Below are positions 52,584-62,600 of a stretch of DNA of 64,000 nucleotides, one piece after another. A program made the translations under genes and the position numbers. The first letter of the stretch is position 1, and each line of letters begins with the position of its first letter. Source of the stretch: JBQTJN01 sp052387095 (GTDB lineage: Bacteria > Pseudomonadota > Alphaproteobacteria > Micavibrionales > Micavibrionaceae). The stretch is from assembly GCA_052387095.1 (NCBI GenBank), contig JBQTJN010000006.1, forward strand, positions 56,214 through 120,213, in the 5' to 3' direction. Below the pieces are notes generated by a model. The model was not told the origin of the DNA. It searched no databases and saw only the letters and a program-made list of their open reading frames with translations.

Positions 52584-53765
52584 ATGCTTATAACAACCCA
52601 AAAAGACCTTGATATTTTCTGTGAAACCGTGGAAAACGCGCCTTTTATCACGGTGGACACAGAATTCCTGCGGGAAAAGACTTATTTTCCCCTGCTCTGC
52701 CTGATCCAGGCCAGCGGCCCGGACGGTAAAGGGGTGGCCATTGACCCGCTTGTCGGCGATCTTGATCTAACGCCTTTCTTCAACCTGATGTTCGACCCCA
52801 AAATTCTCAAAATTTTCCACGCTGCGCGGCAGGATCTTGAAATTTTTTTCAAACTCACGAGGCGCGTCGTGCAGCCTTTTTTCGATACGCAGATCGCCGC
52901 CATGGTCTGCGGTTACGGCGATTCCATCGGTTATGAAAGCCTTGTGCGCAATCTCACGGGAAATTCCCTCGATAAAAGCGTGCAGTATACCGACTGGTCG
53001 CGCCGCCCCTTAAGCGAACGCCAGATCGAATACGCCATCGGCGACGTGACATTTCTCGTTGAAATCTATCAGAAGCTTTCAAAGGAACTGGAAAAGCGCG
53101 GCCGCACATCGTGGGTATTCGAGGAAGAAGAATATTTAAGCGCGCCATCCACCTACCAGAACCCGCCCACAGATGCATGGGAGCGTATCAAGGTCCGCTC
53201 GCCCAAGCCGAAAACGCTGGCTGTCCTGCGTGAGATCGCCGCGTGGCGCGAGGAAAAAGCGCAGGAGCGCGACAAGCCGCGCGGCTGGATCATGCGCGAT
53301 GAAACGCTGGCTGATATGGCAGCGCAAGCGCCTACTGACGTGGCGCAGCTCAAACGCATCCGCGGCGTCTCGGAGGATCTGGCGAGCGGCAATACCGGCA
53401 AGGGACTGATTGATCTGATAAAAAAAACCCTTGGTTCGGATCCCAAAACATGGCCGCAACCGGGGGAAAAAGATTTCCTCCCGCCACAGGCCGCCGCCAC
53501 GGTTGATATTCTCAAAATGCTTTTGAAAATCCAGTGCGCGGAGAATGAGGTCGCGCAGAAACTGGTTGCCGATCAGGACGATCTTGAAAAGCTGGCGACC
53601 GAGGCGCATCCCGACATCCCGGCATTGAAAGGCTGGCGCCATGAAGTCTTCGGCCGTCACGCTCTCATGCTCAAAGCAGGTACGCTTGCGCTCGGCATGA
53701 AGAAAAACCGCATCACGCGCTTTAAAATCCATGACGGCGCCGAGGAATATAAAGAGGAAGCGTAA
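52584..53765 (+). CDS. rnd: ribonuclease D
   Basis: RNase D is a 3'-5' exoribonuclease that trims tRNA and other small RNAs. The 393-residue protein has the DEDD acidic residues: 'FITVDTEFLRE' (Asp and Glu), 'FHAARQDLEIFF' (Asp) and 'YAIGDVTFLVEIY' (Tyr and Asp). An HRDC domain follows ('REEKAQERDKPRGWIMRDET' and beyond) with a second HRDC-like segment to the end. It starts at ATG 52584. The phosphatase gene begins one base after its stop. aspS-rnd adjacency is common in Alphaproteobacteria. Confidence 0.95.
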   Translation: MLITTQKDLDIFCETVENAPFITVDTEFLREKTYFPLLCLIQASGPDGKGVAIDPLVGDLDLTPFFNLMFDPKILKIFHAARQDLEIFFKLTRRVVQPFFDTQIAAMVCGYGDSIGYESLVRNLTGNSLDKSVQYTDWSRRPLSERQIEYAIGDVTFLVEIYQKLSKELEKRGRTSWVFEEEEYLSAPSTYQNPPTDAWERIKVRSPKPKTLAVLREIAAWREEKAQERDKPRGWIMRDETLADMAAQAPTDVAQLKRIRGVSEDLASGNTGKGLIDLIKKTLGSDPKTWPQPGEKDFLPPQAAATVDILKMLLKIQCAENEVAQKLVADQDDLEKLATEAHPDIPALKGWRHEVFGRHALMLKAGTLALGMKKNRITRFKIHDGAEEYKEEA

Positions 53766-53766
53766 A

Positions 53767-54261
53767 ATGAAACGTCTCTTCATTCTCCGCCATGCCCAGG
53801 CGGCGGCCGGCGGCTTTGCCGACTTTGAAAGGCCCCTGACTAAAAAAGGCCTGGAAGACGCGCGCCGGCTCGGCGAGCGCATGAAGGGGAAAAACTATAG
53901 TCCCGAACATATTTTCTGCTCGCCGGCGTTTCGCACCTCGGAAACATTGGCCGGCCTGCTGCAGACTCTGCAAAACCTAAAAGTCGATCGCTTGAGTTTG
54001 ATTTATGAGGGCGGCATGGCCGATCTGAAATATGTTATTTCCCAAAGCGATGATGCCCATGGCTCTATCCTGCTGATCGGGCATAACCCGTCTGTGCACC
54101 AGCTTGTGTTTGATCTGTCAAAAGATGAAGGTGTTTTTATTGACCGGCTTAATACCGGCTACCCGCCCGCGACCTTATCCGTTCTCGATTGCCCGATTCA
54201 AAGCTGGAATGATTTGAAAGCCGGGGAAAATAAATTAATTGACTTACTATTAGCAAATTAA
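53767..54261 (+). CDS. SixA-like histidine phosphatase
   Basis: This 164-residue protein of the histidine phosphatase (phosphoglycerate mutase-like) superfamily has the catalytic 'LRHAQAA' (RHx, His9), 'FERPLTKKGLEDARRLG' and the second His in 'ILLIGHNPSVHQL'. SixA in E. coli dephosphorylates HPt domains such as that of ArcB. That is of interest here because two hybrid kinases with HPt domains are encoded in this window, but any link is inference. The ATG at 53767 follows the rnd stop directly. It converges on hdaA with a palindromic repeat between. Confidence 0.88.
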   Translation: MKRLFILRHAQAAAGGFADFERPLTKKGLEDARRLGERMKGKNYSPEHIFCSPAFRTSETLAGLLQTLQNLKVDRLSLIYEGGMADLKYVISQSDDAHGSILLIGHNPSVHQLVFDLSKDEGVFIDRLNTGYPPATLSVLDCPIQSWNDLKAGENKLIDLLLAN

Positions 54262-54266
54262 TATCA

Positions 54267-54360
54267 CCGTCATCGTGAGCAAGCTGCAAGGTTGCGTGGC
54301 GATCCAGAGGCCACAACAACCATTCTGGATTGCCACGTCGCTTCGCTCCCCGCAATGACG
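54267..54360. repeat. CGTCATTGCGAG-type palindromic repeat, copy E
   Basis: This 94-bp copy is nearly identical to copy A (45115), including the loop region AGAGGCCACAA-AACCATTCTGG. Left end CCGTCATCGTGAGC, right end CGCAATGACG. It lies between the convergent phosphatase and hdaA genes. Confidence 0.9.
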
Positions 54361-54365
54361 AAAAA

Positions 54366-55055
54366 TCAAGAATCCTGCAATCCCGCCAGCACCTGCCGCA
54401 CCAGCGCAATCGTCACGGGTTTTTTCTGTGATAATGCCAACCGATCGGCCTGCGTGGCAATCGCCTGCGCCGCTTCAAAGGAACGCTCCATGCGCGGCAG
54501 GATATAGCGGATAATATCCGCGGTAATGATCAGCTGGCGATCAGAAAATAATTTGATCAGCACCGAAGCCAGCAATTCATCGTCCGGTTCGCGGATGGCA
54601 ACGGCAGGTGCGGCACGCAGACGTGATGAAAGATCAGCCAGCGCATAATCCGTATTCTGCGGCGCCATACGGGTTGTGATCAGGAGACTCCGCTTGTCTT
54701 CTTTAAAAATATTATAAAGATGAAACAGCGTCGTTTCCGCCGCCATATCGCCAAGCCACAAATCCAGCCCGTCCAGAACCAGATTTCGCCCGTAAGCTGC
54801 CAACTCTTCCGCTGTGTTCCGGGCAAGAAACTCCAGGGGCAGATTTTCCGCCTCCGCCCGCTCGCGCCAGACAGCAGCCAGATGTGTTTTACCGCTTGAA
54901 GCCGGACCCTGGATCACCAGCACGGGCGCAGGCCATTCCGGCCACGCATCGATCCAGCCGACCGCCGCCTTGTTGCAGGCACCGATCAGAAAATCCTCGC
55001 GGCCCAGTGCCGGGCGGCTGACAAGATCGAGCGGGAGCTGCTGCGCAGATTTCAT
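54366..55055 (-). CDS. hdaA: HdaA, DnaA-related regulator of replication initiation
   Basis: Hda-type proteins bind the sliding clamp and stimulate ATP hydrolysis by DnaA, preventing re-initiation. The 229-residue protein has an N-terminal clamp-binding motif 'QLPLDL' (residues 6-11), Walker A 'GPASSGKTHLA', a Walker B-like 'NLVLDGLDLW' and the AAA+ lid with 'LSSRLRAAPAVAI' (sensor/Arg finger region). The DNA-binding domain IV of DnaA is absent. It follows the AI-2E family gene in the same direction, as in other alphaproteobacteria, with a repeat in the gap. Confidence 0.88.
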   Translation of the reverse strand: MKSAQQLPLDLVSRPALGREDFLIGACNKAAVGWIDAWPEWPAPVLVIQGPASSGKTHLAAVWRERAEAENLPLEFLARNTAEELAAYGRNLVLDGLDLWLGDMAAETTLFHLYNIFKEDKRSLLITTRMAPQNTDYALADLSSRLRAAPAVAIREPDDELLASVLIKLFSDRQLIITADIIRYILPRMERSFEAAQAIATQADRLALSQKKPVTIALVRQVLAGLQDS

Positions 55056-55067
55056 GTGCTTACCTTG

Positions 55068-55162
55068 CCGTCATTGCGAAGAGCGTAGCGAGCGGCAATC
55101 CAGGCGTCTCCATAAAGCATATGCCCGGATTGCTTCGCTCACTTCGTTCACTCGCAATGACG
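55068..55162. repeat. CGTCATTGCGAG-type palindromic repeat, copy F
   Basis: Left end CCGTCATTGCGAAGAG, inner GCGGCAATCCAGG; right arm CCCGGATTGCTTCGCTCAC ... CTCGCAATGACG. A 15- to 20-base loop separates the arms. It lies between two same-direction genes, downstream of the AI-2E family gene and upstream of hdaA, so a stem-loop here could affect hdaA expression. Confidence 0.88.
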
Positions 55163-55165
55163 AAT

Positions 55166-56248
55166 CTATTCATTGCTGGGAACCTCTTCTTCCAGGTAAT
55201 ACGGACTCTGCTTATATTTACGCACGGCAAAACTGCAGAGCACGCTGGCCACCGCTGCCACCGGCACGGCAATCAGCATCCCAAGGACCCCGGCCAGCGA
55301 AGCGCCCGCCATAACGGCGAAGAAAATCCACAACGGATGTAAGCCCACGCTATTGCCGACAATTTTCGGTGTCAGGATATTGCCCTCGACCAGTTGCCCG
55401 ACCAGGAAAATAGCAGCAATCAAGGCCGTATAGGCAGGATCTCCCGTCTGGAACCACGCCACCGTGATACTGGTCAGGAAACCAACTGTCGATCCGACCA
55501 TGGGGATCACCGAAAGAAGGCCGGAGAAAATACCGATCAAAAATCCGTATTTAAGACCGATTATGCTGAGCGCAAGCGAATAAGAAATACCGAGAATAAA
55601 CGCAACGCTGAGCTGGCCGCGGATAAAGCCAGCAAGCTTCACGTCAATCTGCTGCAACAGTTCGATGATCGTGGCTTTGTATTCGCGCGGCAGCAGGCTA
55701 CGAATTTTAAAAACGATCTTGTTCCATTCCTTCATAATAAAATAAGCGACGATCGGTGTAATGACCGTCACGGAAACGAAGCTGATAAGAATATGTCCCC
55801 CCGCCATGATTCCCGCCAGCAGCCCCGCTAAAATGCTGGTTGCCGATTGCATGTTTTGGTCGATAATCGTCTCAAGATCGGTCGGTGCTGAAAACCCGAT
55901 CGCACGCTGCATTTTGCGGGAACTGGCTTCGAGCAATACTTTCAGCTTCTGCAGATAAACCGGCATATTGGATACCAGGTCCGAGAGTTCGCGGTAGATG
56001 ATCGGCGCAGAAACGGCCACAACCAGGAAAGCCAGCACGACGAAAAAGCACAGGATAAACAGCGACGCATGCGTGCGCGGCACGCGCAGGGCCTGACTGA
56101 GCCAATTCACCACCGGGTTGAGGAAATAGGCGATGATGATGCCGAGAACGAACGGCAGCAGAACCGATTTAAAAACCATGACAAATGCCAGAAAGATCGC
56201 AAAAGCGATTCCCCAGAAAATAAATTGTCTTTGCGGTGTTAAAGCCAT
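55166..56248 (-). CDS. AI-2E family (PerM-type) transporter
   Basis: This 360-residue inner-membrane protein has about eight hydrophobic segments and the family motifs 'LPFVLGIIIAYFLNPVV', 'RGQLSVAFILGISYSLALSI' split at the helix boundary, 'IGIFSGLLSVIPMVGSTVG' and 'PKIVGNSVGLHPLWIFFAVM'. Members export varied small molecules or ions; substrate is not predictable. In Alphaproteobacteria the gene often stands with hdaA and a DUF2066 gene, as here. The upstream DUF2066 gene ends two bases before it. Confidence 0.9.
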   Translation of the reverse strand: MALTPQRQFIFWGIAFAIFLAFVMVFKSVLLPFVLGIIIAYFLNPVVNWLSQALRVPRTHASLFILCFFVVLAFLVVAVSAPIIYRELSDLVSNMPVYLQKLKVLLEASSRKMQRAIGFSAPTDLETIIDQNMQSATSILAGLLAGIMAGGHILISFVSVTVITPIVAYFIMKEWNKIVFKIRSLLPREYKATIIELLQQIDVKLAGFIRGQLSVAFILGISYSLALSIIGLKYGFLIGIFSGLLSVIPMVGSTVGFLTSITVAWFQTGDPAYTALIAAIFLVGQLVEGNILTPKIVGNSVGLHPLWIFFAVMAGASLAGVLGMLIAVPVAAVASVLCSFAVRKYKQSPYYLEEEVPSNE

Positions 56249-56250
56249 GA

Positions 56251-57555
56251 TCAGAAATTATTTATATAAGATGAAGGATCGCGAACCGGTGGCGGCGCAG
56301 ATTCCGGCACAGGCTGTACACCAGGTTCACGTGCCGGTTGGTAAAATTGAGTGTTATAAGGTATGACAGGATGCACGGGAAGAGGTACAGGCGTAGAAGT
56401 TTCATGCCCCACCAGCATCACGCGGTAATAATCCAGTTCACGGCGCAGCACACTGACATCGCCCGCATAAGAAATTTCAATGATGGCTTCGCGCGGCGAG
56501 AGTGACTGGATCACAACGCGCGAAACGCCCGGGATCCGGGAAATATCGCGCTGCAGTGCCGCCCATTCCTGAAAATTCGCAAACCGCACACTGCCGAGAT
56601 AATGGGTGCCGCCGGCCTCGGGGAAAGATTCACTCATCGGCATAGGTTCAGGCTGAACAGGTATGGCTTCTGTATGGATCCTGTCTTTCCATGTGCCGCG
56701 CAGCAGTTCGCGCGTGCGGCTCACGGCTTCATTCATCACCATGTTCGGCGATTGTCCTGTGCCGGAGACAAAAATCCTTCGCGCCAGTTCCGGCTCACCA
56801 CGGTCAGTGCGGTAAATATTGACCGTGAAGGCACCCGGCTGCGGCATATCCGGCAACATAACGGCCAGCACGGCCTCACCGGCGCCATAACGCCCGACCA
56901 TATCCTGCAGGCGTTGGCGGTTATAAGTCCGCGCCTGGTTATCACCGATATCCTTCACATCCAGCAGGTCGCCGATCGGCACCGTCAACAATGACGATCC
57001 ACCCTGTATATTTTCGCTCCAGGCCTGCATCCAGATATTATCCGGCGACCACAGCAACATATCATTACCGCTGCGGTAAAAAGGCAGAACCAGCAGCGAC
57101 GCCCGCCGACGATCGGCAGCAACCGGATAATCCATGGTCCCGTAAGCAGGATCGGACATGGAAGGCTCCTCCGCCACTACGATATTGAGATACCGGTGCA
57201 CCGGCGCTTCCTTGAAGCGGAACGTATAGGTGCCGCTATAACGCGTGCGGGAAAGTTTTTCCTGCGTGATTTCGTAATCGCGGATCATCCCGGCAAGGAT
57301 AGCCGGAGCGGGCGCGGTGAAGCCCGCGAACTGTTCCGGGGGCAGCAGGTTTTTAGCCAGCAGGCTAAAGGCATCGGTTTGCGCCTTGGCAAAGGCCTGG
57401 TCCCGCGCCGCCAATGCGCTCTCGGCCGTTACATCGACCTTGACCCCTTCAACCGTATAGGGTCCGGAAGCCCGGGCTTCAGCCGCCATGACAAACAGCG
57501 TTAGCGCTATGTAAAGGACTGTACGGCTTGAAAAAAAACACTTATACAAGAGCAT
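56251..57555 (-). CDS. DUF2066 domain-containing exported protein
   Basis: This 434-residue protein has a signal peptide (about 1-30, 'AEARA') and the DUF2066 pattern 'YTVEGVKVDVTAESALAARD' followed by 'QAFAKAQTDAF', 'ISQEKLS'-like 'ITQEKLSRTRYSGTYTFRF', and 'VLPFYR' near residue 150. A later region has 'VRFANFQEWAALQRDISRIP' and 'YAGDVSVLRRELDYY', resembling small ligand-binding repeats. The C-terminal 60 residues are Pro-rich and probably flexible. Function of the family is unknown. It is divergent from purM and first in a run with the AI-2E gene and hdaA. Confidence 0.82.
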   Translation of the reverse strand: MLLYKCFFSSRTVLYIALTLFVMAAEARASGPYTVEGVKVDVTAESALAARDQAFAKAQTDAFSLLAKNLLPPEQFAGFTAPAPAILAGMIRDYEITQEKLSRTRYSGTYTFRFKEAPVHRYLNIVVAEEPSMSDPAYGTMDYPVAADRRRASLLVLPFYRSGNDMLLWSPDNIWMQAWSENIQGGSSLLTVPIGDLLDVKDIGDNQARTYNRQRLQDMVGRYGAGEAVLAVMLPDMPQPGAFTVNIYRTDRGEPELARRIFVSGTGQSPNMVMNEAVSRTRELLRGTWKDRIHTEAIPVQPEPMPMSESFPEAGGTHYLGSVRFANFQEWAALQRDISRIPGVSRVVIQSLSPREAIIEISYAGDVSVLRRELDYYRVMLVGHETSTPVPLPVHPVIPYNTQFYQPAREPGVQPVPESAPPPVRDPSSYINNF

Positions 57556-57620
57556 TAATTAATTCACCTTATATTATATTGGGATGGACTTTTATAACGG
57601 TCTTGCCCTAAAGATGCAAA

Positions 57621-58691
57621 ATGAAAGAAAGCGCTTATAAACAAGCCGGTGTGGACATCCATGAAGCCGCCAACCTGATCGAGCGGATCAAGCCCCATGT
57701 CAAAAAGACCAACCGCCCCGGCGTCATGTCCGGCCTCGGCGGATTCGGGGCTCTCTTTGACCTGAAACAGACCGGCTATAAAGACCCGGTGCTGGTCTCC
57801 TCGACCGACGGTGTCGGCACCAAAATCAAGATTGCCATTGATCTTAACATGCACGACACAATCGGCATCGATGCCGTCGCCATGTGCGTGAACGACCTGA
57901 TCGTACAGGGCGCAGAGCCGCTCTTCTTTCTCGATTATTTCGCGACTGGAAAGTTAGTGAACGACATTGCCGAAAAAGTCATCGCCGGAATTGCCAAAGG
58001 CTGCGAACTTTCAGTTTGCGCACTCATTGGCGGCGAGACCGCCGAAATGCCGGGCCTCTATGCAGCCGGAGATTACGACATTGCCGGTTTTGCCGTCGGC
58101 GCGGTTGAGCGCGACCAGATGCTGACAGGCGAAGATATTATCGAGGGCGATATTGTGTTCGGCCTTGCTTCGAGCGGGGTGCATTCAAATGGTTTTTCGC
58201 TTGTGCGGCGTTTAATTGAACAATCCGGCATCCAATACACGGACAGGGCGCCCTTCGACCAGGAGAAAACACTGGCGGAAGCACTGCTGGAGCCGACACA
58301 TCTTTACGTGAAGCCCGTTCTCGCAGCCCTGAAGATCAAGGCGGGAGACGGGCGCCCGGCCATTCGCGGCATGGCCCATATTACCGGCGGCGGCTTATAC
58401 GAAAACGTACCGCGCGTCATTCCCAAGGGACTTTGCGCGAAAATCGACGCAAAGAGCTGGAACCTGCCGCCCGTGTTCAAATTCCTCGCGGATATTGGGG
58501 AACTGGATTTCCGCGACATGGCCACGACGCTCAATTGCGGAATCGGTATGGTCGTGGTCTGTCGCAAGGATCACGCCGGTGATGTCGAGACCACGCTGAA
58601 AAAACAGGGCGAGACGGTTTACAGGCTGGGCGCCATCATCAAGGGCGATGAACCCATCGGAATCGACAATATCGACACGGCATGGCTTTGA
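57621..58691 (+). CDS. purM: phosphoribosylformylglycinamidine cyclo-ligase
   Basis: PurM closes the imidazole ring to give aminoimidazole ribonucleotide in purine synthesis. The 356-residue sequence begins 'YKQAGVDIHEAANLIERIKP' and has 'LVSSTDGVGTKIKIAID', 'DLIVQGAEPLFFLDYFATG', 'GGETAEMPGLY' and 'LASSGVHSNGFSLVR', all standard. The ATG at 57621 is used. purN overlaps its end by 10 bp, the common alphaproteobacterial order. Confidence 0.97.
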   Translation: MKESAYKQAGVDIHEAANLIERIKPHVKKTNRPGVMSGLGGFGALFDLKQTGYKDPVLVSSTDGVGTKIKIAIDLNMHDTIGIDAVAMCVNDLIVQGAEPLFFLDYFATGKLVNDIAEKVIAGIAKGCELSVCALIGGETAEMPGLYAAGDYDIAGFAVGAVERDQMLTGEDIIEGDIVFGLASSGVHSNGFSLVRRLIEQSGIQYTDRAPFDQEKTLAEALLEPTHLYVKPVLAALKIKAGDGRPAIRGMAHITGGGLYENVPRVIPKGLCAKIDAKSWNLPPVFKFLADIGELDFRDMATTLNCGIGMVVVCRKDHAGDVETTLKKQGETVYRLGAIIKGDEPIGIDNIDTAWL

Positions 58692-59278
58692 ATAAAATCA
58701 ATATCGCTGTTTTAATTTCAGGGCGGGGCAGCAATTTGCAGGCGCTCGTAAATGCCTGCAGCGACCCGGATTTTCCAGCGCGCATTGCCGTTGTCTTATC
58801 CAATATCGCCGGTGCGGGCGGGCTTCAGAAAGCAAAGGATGCGGGCATTCCCGTTGAAATTCTCTCCCACAGTAAAAAAAACCGTACGACTTTCGATGCG
58901 GAGCTCTCGGCAATCCTGCGCCCCTATGACATTGATCTCATCTGTCTGGCCGGCTTCATGCGCATCCTCGGTGCAGATTTCGTGGGCGAATGGAAAGATC
59001 GGATCCTCAACATCCATCCGTCCCTCCTCCCCGACTACAAGGGCACAAACACTCATGCACGCATTTTGCAGGATGGAAAAACCGAAAGCGGCTGCACCGT
59101 GCATTCTGTCACGACCGAACTCGATGACGGTCCGACCATTGTGCAAAAGCGCGTTCCGGTTCTGGCCGGTGATTCACCCGAAACCCTCGCTGCCCGCATC
59201 CTCGATCAGGAACATGTGGCCTATCCGCAGGCTGTGAGGCTGGTGGCGGAAAAACTGCTCGCACGAAAATCATTTTAA
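58682..59278 (+). CDS. purN: phosphoribosylglycinamide formyltransferase
   Basis: PurN formylates glycinamide ribonucleotide using 10-formyltetrahydrofolate. The 198-residue protein has 'VLISGRGSNLQALV', the catalytic His in 'ILNIHPSLLPDYKG' preceded by 'CLAGFMRILGADFV', and the catalytic Asp in 'VTTELDDGPTIVQ'. 'PDYKGTNTHARIL' varies slightly from the usual 'PSFKGLDTH'. Coupled to purM by a 10-bp overlap. Confidence 0.96.
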   Translation: MALNKINIAVLISGRGSNLQALVNACSDPDFPARIAVVLSNIAGAGGLQKAKDAGIPVEILSHSKKNRTTFDAELSAILRPYDIDLICLAGFMRILGADFVGEWKDRILNIHPSLLPDYKGTNTHARILQDGKTESGCTVHSVTTELDDGPTIVQKRVPVLAGDSPETLAARILDQEHVAYPQAVRLVAEKLLARKSF

Positions 59279-59331
59279 ACACGGGCCGTTTTCATGTATA
59301 AATTCTGAACGAAAAGGAAGGGATCATCATT

Positions 59332-59490
59332 ATGGGTCAGCATGCACCGGTAGAAGCCGATCAGGACACCGTCAACCGCGCCGAAAAAACATGGCACAAT
59401 TTTGTCAAGACCGGCAAATGGGGCATCCTGCATGTGATTGTTATCATGGGCATATTGTTGCTGGTATATCTAAGGGCCAAAACCCATTAA
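59332..59490 (+). CDS. small membrane protein, aa3-type cytochrome oxidase subunit IV-like
   Basis: This 52-residue frame begins ATG 59332 after GGAAGGG and ends TAA. It has a short soluble N-terminus with 'AEKTWHNFVKTGKWGILHV' and a single membrane helix ('VIVIMGILLLVYL'). That pattern (Trp, Phe, Lys-Trp, then one helix) matches the bacterial aa3-type cytochrome c oxidase subunit IV family, 45-60 residue proteins that accompany the oxidase. No other oxidase genes are nearby; orphan placement is common for this family. Role otherwise inferred. Confidence 0.65.
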   Translation: MGQHAPVEADQDTVNRAEKTWHNFVKTGKWGILHVIVIMGILLLVYLRAKTH

Positions 59491-59607
59491 AACCATGAAT
59501 TCTGCGCATTACAAAATTATTCGTCCGGCCCTGAATAATCCGTTCAAATGATTTAATATCTGCGCAATCTGGGGTATACTGGCGTAAATTTTTCAAAGCG
59601 CTGTCCC

Positions 59608-62600
59608 GTGATACATAAACATTCCAGACCTACTCTCTTGCTGCTTTTTATTCCTTCTCTTTTGCTGGCGGGATTTTTATTATTTCCAAATAGCGTCTTA
59701 GCGCAGATCACGAAAACGGCCCGCATTGAACTCAGAGACGCCCGCGAAAAATTTTCGATCGGCTCACAAATATATTTAACTCAGGATTTCAATCAGAAAC
59801 TCACTGAACATGTTGTGGCGACACGCCATGCCAACAATCTGCGCGGCACGCGCCAGGAATCAAATCTTATCAATCTCGGCATGGATTCCACGCCGTCCTG
59901 GCTGGTGTTCTCGGTCACAAACTCATCCTCAACGGAAAACTGGGTTCTTGATTTCGGAGACGCCATGCAGGGCCGTTACGGCATCATCAGCAGTTTCAGG
60001 CTTTTCAACCAAACACAGGATGCTGTTATCCCCATAGCCTCTTACGGTGCGGCTGATGGAGCGCACAGTGCGCAGACCTTGTACAAAACCGGCTTGCCCC
60101 TGACTATAAAACAAGGCGCAACAGAACTTTTCATCGCCTATATTGAAACAGCGGGCGGCGCCCCCGGCCTGATCAGGCCCGCGCTTGTAAGCAACACCAC
60201 ATATATTAAAAACAAAGACCGGGTAAAATATTTTAACCTAGCTCTGAATATTTTTTTCACCGGTGTAGCGGGATTTTTTCTCGCCGTAGCTTATTTGCAA
60301 AAAAGACGGGGCTATACCCTTTTCTCCCTTTATTACGCAACGCTTCTCCTTTTCTTTTTCCTGATTGACCAGCAGATTTTTGCATCTTTCTCCCTTCAGG
60401 GCGGATTGATTTTTTCACTGTACCCGGCCGCCATACTGGCGGGTCTCGCCGCAACGCGCTTCTTCCTCGAAATTGACGAGGGTAACCACACGCAAAATAC
60501 GCTCTTTATAAGCAAGGGGTTTTTCATCCTGGCCGCAGCAGTACTAGCTGCATTTTTTCCGTTCCAGCATAGCATCATGGATGATCTACTGCTCTACATA
60601 CCTGCCTTTATGGGTATGGCCACGATCAGCTTTATTTCTTTCACGGAAGCACAAGGTGATAAATACGCGGGCCATCACCTTGCTCTGGGATGGGCTATCG
60701 GCGCAGCCGGCAGCCTGATCAGCGCTTCAACCATTGCCGGTGTTTTTCCGGCAAGTGCGTTCAGCGTCAATGCGTGGTGGATTTTCCTGGCTGTACAGAG
60801 TGTTTTCTTCATAACGGGCGCGGCTAAAAAATCCCAGATGCTGCAGCAGGACGAGCGTCAGTATATTCTGCGTGAAAGCCGGGCGGCGCATTCGCTCGCA
60901 AAACTCAAGCAATCGAAAGAATCGGCCGACCAAGCCCGCTTGATGCGCGTCATTGAACGGGAACGGGAACTGATGGTCGAACTGCGCGAACGCGAAATCC
61001 AGCGCACAGAGGAAATGCGCCTCGCCAAGGAAGCCGCCGACGAAGCCAACAAGGCAAAATCGAATTTCCTGGCCGTCGTCAGTCACGAAATCCGCACCCC
61101 CATGACAGGCATCATGGGTATTCTCCGCCTGCTGCAGGATACGCGCCTGAATCAGGAACAGCGCGACTACATGATGACAATTCAGAAATCCGGCGACACG
61201 ATGGTAACGCTGCTCAATGATATTCTTGATTTCGAAAAAATCGAGAAAGGCGGCGTCCGGCTTGAAAGTATCGACTTCGACCTGCCGAAACTGATCCAGG
61301 GCGTGGTCGCCCTGATGTCAGGCCATGCAGTTGATAAAAAAGTAAATCTTTCATATGACATCCCTGAAAATTTCCCCGCCTTCGTGATAGGTGATCCTTC
61401 ACGCCTGCGGCAGGTTTTGCTTAATCTTGTCAGCAACGCCATCAAATTCACGGAAAACGGCCAGGTTGTTATCAGGATGCGCGCTACAAAACTTCCGGGC
61501 AAGCCGAATTCAACAAAAGAAAATTACGAGATTTATTTTGCTGTGGAAGATACCGGGATCGGTATTTCCGCGCAGGCGCAGGATAAACTTTTCTCTCCAT
61601 TTGAACAGGCTGATGCCACCATCACACGTAAATATGGCGGCACCGGCCTCGGGCTCGCCATCAGCCAGCGCCTTATCGTCGCCATGGGGAGCGCCATTCA
61701 CCTCATTAGCGAACCCGGCAAGGGCAGTACATTTTTCTTCACGCTTCTCATAATGGAGGGCAACGCCGATCTGGCCGACGATCATACGCAATACAAACAG
61801 CCGGCTCAGACAAAAACCGGGCGTATGCGTGCGCTGGTCATCGAAGACAATGCCATCAACCGCAAAATTCTCGAAAAATTCCTTGAGAAAGACGGTCACG
61901 AAGTCACGGCTGTCGACAGCGGCGAAATGGCGTTGAAAGCCTGCGAAGAGCATAATTTCGACATTATTTTTACCGACATCAACCTGAGCGGCGGCATGAG
62001 CGGACTGGAAACGGCAAGGCTTCTGCGCCTAAGTCCCAACAAGGCCATCGCAGGCCTCCCCATAATCGCCGTCACCGGCAATATCTCCCCCCGGGACATT
62101 GAGGAAATTGAAAAAGCAGGCATCAACGGCTTCATCCGCAAACCCATCCCGTATGAGGAACTCCTGCACATCCTGTCCGAGGTCCGTAAAGGCAATATCG
62201 TCGCCGCAGGGCGTGAGGATATGGCGGCATCGGTTTCGCGTGAAGACATTATTATGCCGGACGATGAAGCGGACCAGCAGGTGCTTGACCTGCAGCTGCT
62301 GGACGGCCTCAGGCAGTCGCTCGGGGCCGCGCAATTAGAAGCGTTGCTGCAGGAAAGCATCGAAAAAGCTGGTGAAATTATTGCCGCCTTTCAGGATCCT
62401 GACAAAATTACCGGCACGGATTTCATCGTAGACCGCGCCCACGAACTGCGCGGCATGGCTGCGAATTTCGGTATGGCGGCCTTAAGCGCACTGGCGGCGC
62501 ATATAGAATCTCTCGCCGGTCAGGATGATTTTGAAAATGCCCTGACCGCAGCCGGGCAATTGATGCAAACGGGTGAGCGCACGAAACAGGCGCTGCAGGC

